A stretch of 38,511 nt of DNA from positions 1 through 38,511 of the forward strand of contig NZ_JAIWPR010000057.1 of NCBI RefSeq assembly GCF_021191635.1, in the 5' to 3' direction. The stretch comes from Alterluteimonas quercicellularis. GTDB lineage: Bacteria; Pseudomonadota; Gammaproteobacteria; Xanthomonadales; Xanthomonadaceae. The position numbers and the translations under genes were made by a program. Shown in pieces: positions 32,822 to 38,511 of the stretch. The notes beneath the pieces are model-generated. The model searched no databases. It worked only from the letters and a program-made list of their open reading frames with translations, and was not told the origin of the DNA. Positions within the stretch are counted from its first letter, which is position 1. Every line of letters starts with the position of its first letter.

Positions 32822-33736
32822 ATGACGCGAACCGACGGTCGAGACCTGGGCGACGGCATCGCGCCCGCGCTGGCGGAACTCGTCGCCCTGCGCGCGCCCG
32901 CGCAGGGCCGTCGTGCGCCGCGCCGCGCGCGCCATGGCACCGGGGCGCAGGCCGCGTCCCCGCTGCGCGGGCGCGGCATGGAGTACGCCGAGTCGCGCGG
33001 CTACACCCCCGGCGACGACGCCCGCCACATCGACTGGCGTCTCACCGCGCGCAGCGGGCAGGCGCACACCAAGCTCTACCAGGTCGAGCGCGAGCGGCTG
33101 TCGCTGGTCGTGGCCGATACCGCGCCGGCGCTGTACTTCGGCACCCGCGTGCGCTTCAAGTCCGTGCAGGCCGCGCGCGCCGGCGCCGTGGCGGCCTGGC
33201 GGGCGATCGGGGACGGCGATCGCGTCGCCGCCCTGCGCGGCAGCCTGCGCGAGCCGCCGGTGCCGCCGGGCCCGGGCCCGCGCGGCGCGCTGCGGGTGCT
33301 CGATGCGCTGGTGCGCTGGTACGCGGCGCCGCCGGAGGACGACGCCGGCCTGGCGGTGGCGCTCGACCACGCCGCGCGCCTGCTGCGCCCGGGCTCGCGC
33401 CTGCTGGTGCTGGCCGAGCCGGCCAGCCTGTCGGCCATCCCGCGGCGGCGCTGGGCCGGCCTGTCGGCGCACGCGGAGGTGACCGTGCTGGCGCTGACCG
33501 ATCCGCTGGAGACCGATCCGCCGCATGCGGTCCTCGGCTTCGAGGCCGGCTCGGGCCGCGTCGACCTGGACCTCGGCGCGGCGGCGCAGCGCGCACGCTG
33601 GCACGAGGCCTTCGTGGCGCCGCTGGAGGCGCTGGTGGCCGACCTGCCGGGGCGCGGCGTGCGCATCGCGCCGCTGTCCACCGTCGACGCCAGCGACGCC
33701 TGGCTGGCCGCGTTCCCGGGGATGCGGGCGGCGTGA
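32822..33736 (+). CDS. DUF58 domain-containing protein
   Basis: A 304-residue protein with the diagnostic DUF58 motif RGRGMEYAESRGYTPGDDAR followed by HIDWRLTARSG, around residues 50-80; the rest has a VWA-like alternating pattern without a complete MIDAS. It has no membrane segment, unlike longer DUF58 proteins, so it is cytoplasmic or peripheral. DUF58 proteins are regular partners of MoxR ATPases; the molecular role is unknown. The ATG at 32822 is chosen as the first start in frame; the first 45 residues are Arg/Ala-rich and not conserved. Its stop overlaps the start of the next gene (GTGA). Confidence 0.93.
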   Translation: MTRTDGRDLGDGIAPALAELVALRAPAQGRRAPRRARHGTGAQAASPLRGRGMEYAESRGYTPGDDARHIDWRLTARSGQAHTKLYQVERERLSLVVADTAPALYFGTRVRFKSVQAARAGAVAAWRAIGDGDRVAALRGSLREPPVPPGPGPRGALRVLDALVRWYAAPPEDDAGLAVALDHAARLLRPGSRLLVLAEPASLSAIPRRRWAGLSAHAEVTVLALTDPLETDPPHAVLGFEAGSGRVDLDLGAAAQRARWHEAFVAPLEALVADLPGRGVRIAPLSTVDASDAWLAAFPGMRAA

Positions 33737-34194
33737 CGCAGGCGGCCTCGCTCGTGCTGCGCGATATCCACCAGCCGCCGGCGCCGGCCTGGTGGCCGCC
33801 CGCGCCCGGCTGGTGGCTGCTGGCGCTGGCCCTGCTGGCGGTGGCGCTGGCGCTGCTGGCCTGGCGCTGGCGCGCGCGTGCGCGCCGGCGCCGCCTCGGG
33901 GCGTTGTACGACGACGCCGTGGCCGCCGCGGCGACACCGGCCGCGCAGGTGGCGGCGGTCTCCGAACTGCTGCGCCGCGCGGCGCGCCGGCGCGACCCGC
34001 GCGCCGCGACGCTGGACGGCGAGGACTGGCTGCGCTTCGCCGGCGCGCCCGGCGGGCGCCTGCCCGGCCTGCCGGCCGCCGCCGCGGGGCTGTTGCGCGA
34101 CGGCGCCTACCGGCGCGACGTCGCGGCCGCCGATGCGGCCGCGCTGTGCGAGGCCGCGCGCCCGGTGTTCCTGGCCTGGAGCCTGCAGCGGTGA
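33733..34194 (+). CDS. DUF4381 domain-containing membrane protein
   Basis: A 153-residue protein matching the DUF4381 layout: a short periplasmic N-terminus with LRDIHQPPAPAWWPPAPGWW, one membrane helix (LLALALLAVALALLAWRW), and a basic cytoplasmic domain (RARARRRRLGALYDDAV onwards, helical, ending FLAWSLQR). It is a standard member of MoxR-Bat operons and is presumed to anchor or regulate the complex. The start is GTG at 33733, overlapping the DUF58 stop codon; its own stop overlaps the next GTG. Function not established for the family. Confidence 0.9.
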   Translation: MTQAASLVLRDIHQPPAPAWWPPAPGWWLLALALLAVALALLAWRWRARARRRRLGALYDDAVAAAATPAAQVAAVSELLRRAARRRDPRAATLDGEDWLRFAGAPGGRLPGLPAAAAGLLRDGAYRRDVAAADAAALCEAARPVFLAWSLQR

Positions 34195-35210
34195 GCGCGC
34201 TGCTCGGCGGCTTCGCCTGGCCCTGGCTGCTGCTCGCGCTGCCGCTGCCCTGGCTGCTGCGGCGCCTGTTGCCGGCGGCGCGGCCGGGCGGCGCCGCGCT
34301 GCGCGTGCCCTGGGGCGAGCGGCTGGACGCGGTGGCCGCGCCGCGCGGCCGGGGCCGCGGACTCGGCGGGCCGCGGCTGTGGCTCGCGGCGCTGGCCTGG
34401 GCCTGCCTGTGCGTGGCGGCGGCGCGGCCGCAGGCGCTGGGCGAGCCGGTGCAGCCGCCGCAGGCCGGCCGCGACCTGATGCTGGCGGTCGACCTGTCGG
34501 GCAGCATGTCCGAGGAGGACATGCTGCTCGGCGATCGCGTGGTCGACCGCCTGACCGCGGCCAAGGCGGTGATCGCCGACTTCCTCGATCGCCGCGCCGG
34601 CGATCGCGTCGGCCTGCTGGTGTTCGGCCGCCGCGCCTACGCGGTGGCGCCGCTGACGCTCGACCGCGACAGCGTGCGCGAACAGCTGCTCGACAGCGTG
34701 GTCGGCCTGGCCGGGCGGGAGACGGCGATCGGCGACGCGATCGGGCTGGCGGTCAAGCGGCTGCGCGCGCAGCCGGCCGACCAGCGCGTGCTGATCCTGC
34801 TGACCGACGGCGTCAACACCGCCGGCCTGCTCGACCCGATCAAGGCGGCCGAACTGGCGCGCGACGCGCAGGTCCGCGTGCACGCCATCGCCTTCGGCGG
34901 CGACGGCGGCGGCCTCTCGGCCTTCGGCTTCCGCCTGCCGTCGCCCGGCGCGGAGGAGATCGACGAGGCCACGCTGGAGCGGATCGCCGACATGACCGGC
35001 GGGCGCATGTTCCGCGCACGCGACACCGCGGAACTGGCCGGCATCTACGCCGAGATCGACCGGCTGGAGCCGGTCGAGCGGCCGGCCGAGGCGGTGCGCC
35101 CACGCGTCGAGCGTTACCACGTGCCGCTCGCGCTGGCGCTGCTGCTCGGCCTGCTGGCGATCGCGCCGCGGCCGCAAGCGCTGCCCTGGCGGCGGGAGGC
35201 GGACGCGTGA
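34191..35210 (+). CDS. VWA domain membrane protein (BatA-like)
   Basis: A 339-residue protein with two N-terminal hydrophobic segments (WPWLLLALPLPWLL; LWLAALAWACLCVAA), a periplasmic VWA domain and a C-terminal helix (VPLALALLLGLLAIAP). The metal-ion-dependent adhesion site is complete: DLSGS (D101, S103, S105), T178 in GRETAIGDAIGLA and D206 in LLTDGVNTAG. It is therefore expected to bind a divalent metal and a protein ligand. BatA-type proteins form a membrane complex linked in some bacteria to aerotolerance or envelope stress. It starts with GTG at 34191, overlapping the DUF4381 stop, and overlaps the next gene in turn. Confidence 0.93.
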   Translation: MSALLGGFAWPWLLLALPLPWLLRRLLPAARPGGAALRVPWGERLDAVAAPRGRGRGLGGPRLWLAALAWACLCVAAARPQALGEPVQPPQAGRDLMLAVDLSGSMSEEDMLLGDRVVDRLTAAKAVIADFLDRRAGDRVGLLVFGRRAYAVAPLTLDRDSVREQLLDSVVGLAGRETAIGDAIGLAVKRLRAQPADQRVLILLTDGVNTAGLLDPIKAAELARDAQVRVHAIAFGGDGGGLSAFGFRLPSPGAEEIDEATLERIADMTGGRMFRARDTAELAGIYAEIDRLEPVERPAEAVRPRVERYHVPLALALLLGLLAIAPRPQALPWRREADA

Positions 35211-36967
35211 GCGGGCTCGGCGCGCTGGTGTTCCTGCGCCCGGCCTGGCTGTGGGCGCTGCTCGCGCTGCCGCTCGCGGCCTGGTGGTGGCATCGGCGCC
35301 GCCGGCAGGACACGTCCTGGCGCGATGCGGTGGACCCGCACCTGCTGCCGCACCTGCTGGCCGCGCGCGGCGGCGGGCGCGGCGCGTGGGGGCTGGCGGC
35401 GATGCTGGCGGGCATCGCGCTCGCGGTGGCGGCGCTGGCCGGCCCGAGCTGGCGCAGCGGGCCGCAGCCGCTGGCGGAGGAGGCGGCGCCGCTGGTGATC
35501 GCGCTCGACCTGTCCGGCACCGTGCTCGCCAACGACGTGCCGCCCTCGCGCCTGTTGCAGGCGCGGGCGAAGATCGCCGCCCTGCTGCGCATGCGCGCCG
35601 GCGGCCAGACCGGGCTGGTGGTGTGGGCGGACGACGCCTTCACCGTCGCGCCGCTGACCTCCGATACCGCCAACGTGGCGCTGTTCCTCGATGCGCTCTC
35701 GCCGCGGATCATGCCCGTCGACGGCCACCGGCCCGAGCGCGCGATCCGCCATGCCGTGCGCCTGCTGCGGCAGGCGGGCGCGCAGCGCGGCGACATCCTG
35801 CTGCTGACCGGCGAAGCCTCGGGCGTCGCCGCGCGCGCCGCGGCATCGGCCGCGTCCGACGGCTACCGGGTCTCGGTGCTCGGGCTCGGCAGCGCGGGCG
35901 GCGCCGCCTATCGCCGCGACGACGGCGGCTTCGGCCGCACCCGGCTCGACGCGCCGGCGCTGCGCGCGCTGGCGGCGGCCGGCGGCGGCGCTTACGCCAC
36001 GCTGGAGAGCGGCGATGGCGACCTGCGCGCGCTTGGCGTGCTCGATGCGGTTCCGGGCGCCGGTCCCGGCCCCGCGCGCGGCCATGCGGAGGGCGTGCGC
36101 CTGGACGAGGGCTACTGGCTGCTGCTGCCGCTGCTGGCGCTGGCCGCGCTGGCGTTCCGCCGCGGCGGCGCGCTGGCGCTGCTGGCGCTGGCGCTGTGCG
36201 GGCCCCTGCTGCTCGCCGCGCCGGCACGCGCGCAGCCTGCGCCGGAGGCCGCCGCCGCGGACCCCGCAGCGGGCGCCGGCCTGTGGCGGCGTGCCGACCA
36301 GGCGGCGCACGCGCGCATGCGCGAAGGGATCGACGCCTTCCGCGCCGGCGACTACGCCCGCGCCGAAGCGGCCTGGCGCGGCCTGCCGGGCGCGGACGCC
36401 GCGTACAACCGCGGCAACGCGCTGGCGAAGGCGGGCCGCTACGAGCAGGCCGTCGCCGCCTACGACGAGGCGCTGCGCCGCCAGCCGGGCATGGCCGACG
36501 CCGTCGCCAACCGCGAGGCCGTGCTGCAGGCGATGCAGCGGCAGCCGCCGCCTTCGGGTCAGCGCCCGGACCCGAGCGGCGAATCGAAGCAGCAGGGCGA
36601 GGCGCAGCCGGGGCGGGAATCGCCGGAGGACGCGCAGGACAGCGGCCAGGCCGGCGACAGCCGCGCCGATGCGCCGGCGCAGGACGCGCCGCAGCGCGAG
36701 CAGCCGCAGGGCGCCGACGCGCAGGCGCAGCAGGCCGCCGACGAGGCGCAGCGCCGCCGCATGGAGGAGGCGATGCGGCAGGCGGATGCCGCCGGAGACG
36801 CCGGGCGCGAGGCCGACGCGGGCGCGCCGGCCGAGACCCGCGAGGAGCGCGAGCAGCGCGAGGCCAACGAGGCCTGGCTGCGCCGCGTGCCCGACGACCC
36901 CGGCGGGCTGCTGCGCGAGAAGCTCCGCCTCGAGCACGAACGCCGCCGTTTCGGCGGAGGATCCTGA
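35207..36967 (+). CDS. VWA-TPR fusion protein (BatB/BatC-like)
   Basis: A 586-residue protein with N-terminal membrane segments, a VWA domain (about residues 95-290), a second hydrophobic region (about 300-345), TPR repeats (about 365-445, DAAYNRGNALAKAGRYEQAV is the clearest) and a Gln/Glu/Asp/Arg-rich tail. It thus fuses the BatB and BatC functions. The MIDAS is degraded: the DxSxS position reads DLSGT (T105), the loop-2 threonine is replaced by R178 (PERAIRHAV), and the loop-3 aspartate is G202 (LLTGEAS). Metal binding is doubtful. The GTG at 35207 overlaps the preceding stop, and batD follows after two bases. Confidence 0.92.
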   Translation: MSGLGALVFLRPAWLWALLALPLAAWWWHRRRRQDTSWRDAVDPHLLPHLLAARGGGRGAWGLAAMLAGIALAVAALAGPSWRSGPQPLAEEAAPLVIALDLSGTVLANDVPPSRLLQARAKIAALLRMRAGGQTGLVVWADDAFTVAPLTSDTANVALFLDALSPRIMPVDGHRPERAIRHAVRLLRQAGAQRGDILLLTGEASGVAARAAASAASDGYRVSVLGLGSAGGAAYRRDDGGFGRTRLDAPALRALAAAGGGAYATLESGDGDLRALGVLDAVPGAGPGPARGHAEGVRLDEGYWLLLPLLALAALAFRRGGALALLALALCGPLLLAAPARAQPAPEAAAADPAAGAGLWRRADQAAHARMREGIDAFRAGDYARAEAAWRGLPGADAAYNRGNALAKAGRYEQAVAAYDEALRRQPGMADAVANREAVLQAMQRQPPPSGQRPDPSGESKQQGEAQPGRESPEDAQDSGQAGDSRADAPAQDAPQREQPQGADAQAQQAADEAQRRRMEEAMRQADAAGDAGREADAGAPAETREEREQREANEAWLRRVPDDPGGLLREKLRLEHERRRFGGGS

Positions 36968-36969
36968 CC

Positions 36970-38511
36970 ATGCCGCGTTGCCTGTTCCCCCTGTTGTGCT
37001 GCATCGCCCTGCTGTGGCCGGCCGCCGGCGCGCAGGCGCAGGCGCGCGCCTGGCTCGACCGCGACCGCATCGCGCTGGGCGAGACCGCCACGCTCAACGT
37101 GGAGAGCGAGGAGGCCGGCGCGGCGGCGCCGGACTGGTCGCCGCTGGAGCGCGACTTCCGGCTCAGCGCGCACACCAGCACCCGGCAGGTGGAGGTCGTC
37201 AACGGCCGTGCGCGTGCGCGGACGCTGTACGCGGTGGCGCTGGAGCCGCGGCGGGCGGGTCAGCTGTCGGTCCCGGCGCTGGCGGTGGGGGGCGCGACCA
37301 CCGCGCCGCTGACGCTGTCGGTCGGCCCGCCCGACCGCGCGCCCGCGCGCGCCGGCGAGCCCGCCTTCATCGAGTCCGACCTGGACGTGTCCCATGGCTA
37401 CGTGCAGCAGGCGATCGGCTACACGCTGCGCCTGCACTACGCCACGCCGCTGATCTCCGGCGAACTGGAGCAGCCCGCGCCCGAAGGCGCCTCGCTGCAG
37501 CGCATCGGCAGCGACGTGCAGTACAACCGCGAGCTGGGCGGGCGCCGCTACACCGTGGTCGAGCGCCGCTTCATGCTGGTGCCCGACCGCAGCGGCACGC
37601 TGACGATCCCGGGCGCGCGCTTCACCGGCCGCGGCACCGGCAGCTTCTTCGACGAGATCTTCGGCGACGGTTCGCGCCTGCTGAGCGCGCAGAGCGCGCC
37701 GCGCACGCTGGAGATCCGGCCGATGCCCGACGCCGCGGCGCAGCCGTGGCTGCCGCTGCGCGCGCTGGAGCTGAAGTACCTGTCGGCGCCGCAACGCGCG
37801 CGCGCCGGCGAGGCGGTGGAGATCGTGGTCGAGGCGCGGGCCGACGGCGCCAGCGGCAGCCAGCTGCCGCCGCTGGAGCTGCAGGTGGCCGGCGGCGCGC
37901 AGGTGTTCCCCGAGCCGCCCGAGATCGAGGAGCGGTTCGAGGAAGGGCGCCCGCAGGTGCGCGCGACGCGGCGCTTCTCGGTGGTCCCGGCGCAGGCGGG
38001 CACGCTGGACGTGCGCGGCCCGCGGCAGGCGTGGTGGGACGTGCGCGCGGACGCCGCGCGCGAGGCCGCGCTGCCCGACCTGCGGATCGAGGTGGCGGCC
38101 GGCGCCGCCCCGCCGCCCCCCGCGCCCGCCGACGCCGCCGTCGCGCCGCGCGGCGAGGACGACCAGGGCTGGATCCGCGTGCCGGGCGTGCAGGACCCGG
38201 TGCGGCCGTGGGCGCTGGCGACGGTGGTCTTCGCGCTGCTGTGGCTGGTCACCCTGGCGTGGGGCCTGTACCGGCGGCCCGCTGCGGCACGGGCGCCGCG
38301 CGCGGCCCCGCGGCGTGCCGGTGCCAGCGCCGGCGACGGCGAGAGAGCGCGCCTGCGGGCGTTGCGGCTGGCGCTGGACACCGGCGGCCTGGGCGAGGTC
38401 GCGGCGGCGCTGTGCGGCCTGCCCGAGCCGCCGGCGGCCGACCTGGACGCCCTGCACGCGCGGCTGGCCGCGCCCGCGCAGGCCGCGGCGGTGGAACAGC
38501 TGCAGCGCGCG
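36970..38511 (+). CDS. BatD-like protein, 3'-truncated by window edge
   Basis: The open frame of 514 codons has no stop before the window ends. A signal peptide (MPRCLFPLLCCIALLWPA to AQAQA) is followed by a periplasmic domain with the N-terminal BatD pattern (ARAWLDRDRIALGETATLNV), several beta-rich repeats (ESDLDVSHGYVQQAIGYTL and ELKYLSAPQRARAGEAVEI are like segments), then one membrane helix (WALATVVFALLWLVTLAWGLY) and a cytoplasmic Ala/Arg-rich tail. This is the BatD (oxygen-tolerance) layout, presumed to complete the Bat complex with the upstream VWA proteins. The ATG at 36970 is two bases after the VWA-TPR stop codon. The full length is unknown. Confidence 0.9.
   Translation, partial: MPRCLFPLLCCIALLWPAAGAQAQARAWLDRDRIALGETATLNVESEEAGAAAPDWSPLERDFRLSAHTSTRQVEVVNGRARARTLYAVALEPRRAGQLSVPALAVGGATTAPLTLSVGPPDRAPARAGEPAFIESDLDVSHGYVQQAIGYTLRLHYATPLISGELEQPAPEGASLQRIGSDVQYNRELGGRRYTVVERRFMLVPDRSGTLTIPGARFTGRGTGSFFDEIFGDGSRLLSAQSAPRTLEIRPMPDAAAQPWLPLRALELKYLSAPQRARAGEAVEIVVEARADGASGSQLPPLELQVAGGAQVFPEPPEIEERFEEGRPQVRATRRFSVVPAQAGTLDVRGPRQAWWDVRADAAREAALPDLRIEVAAGAAPPPPAPADAAVAPRGEDDQGWIRVPGVQDPVRPWALATVVFALLWLVTLAWGLYRRPAAARAPRAAPRRAGASAGDGERARLRALRLALDTGGLGEVAAALCGLPEPPAADLDALHARLAAPAQAAAVEQLQRA

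Overview
The window is a chromosomal stretch of a G+C-rich gammaproteobacterium, most likely a Xanthomonadaceae/Lysobacteraceae member (Lysobacter/Luteimonas-like). This rests on the cpoB-queE-queC order, mrcA divergent from pilMNOPQ, a Bat-type operon with a VWA-TPR fusion, TAGAAT-like -10 boxes, and dispersed CCCGAAT/CCCCAAT heptamers. No taxonomic search was possible. LAYOUT: 1-4441 is core genome: the 3' part of cpoB (tol-pal), the 7-deazaguanine genes queE and queC, the unsaturated fatty acid pair fabA-fabB, and tRNA-Lys(TTT). 4397-11202 is a compact accessory island in tRNA-Lys. It is bounded by a perfect 38-bp direct repeat of the tRNA 3' half, is visibly less G+C-rich than its surroundings, and has no integrase gene. 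Its cargo is a VapBC-like toxin-antitoxin pair with a palindromic operator, a type III-like restriction subunit followed by its methyltransferase, and an AbiF (Abi_2, HEPN RNase) gene preceded by a short structured RNA with its own promoter and a terminator-like 3' stem. 11203-23176 returns to core genes: the giant helicase lhr, a 216-bp inverted-repeat element touching its stop codon, ridA, recG, a nucleoside hydrolase, ribosomal protein L31 type B, citrate synthase, a membrane protein and two small exported proteins. 23190-26475 is on the minus strand: an uncharacterised gene and mrcA (PBP1a). 26739-31547 is the type IV pilus assembly operon pilMNOPQ. 31730 to the end is a Bat-type operon: MoxR ATPase, DUF58, DUF4381, VWA, VWA-TPR fusion and BatD, the last cut by the window edge. 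HOW IT WORKS TOGETHER: the core blocks are ordinary housekeeping and envelope functions. The island is the unusual part. It combines restriction with RNA-targeting abortive infection, and its TA promoter probably drives the restriction genes too. Matching 11-bp-spaced repeats at both ends look like integrase arm sites, which suggests a defence element moved by an integrase supplied in trans, or one that has lost its own. The abiF gene and its RNA are the best candidate for the system of interest: AbiF-type HEPN proteins are regarded as RNA-controlled toxins related to the ancestry of Cas13.
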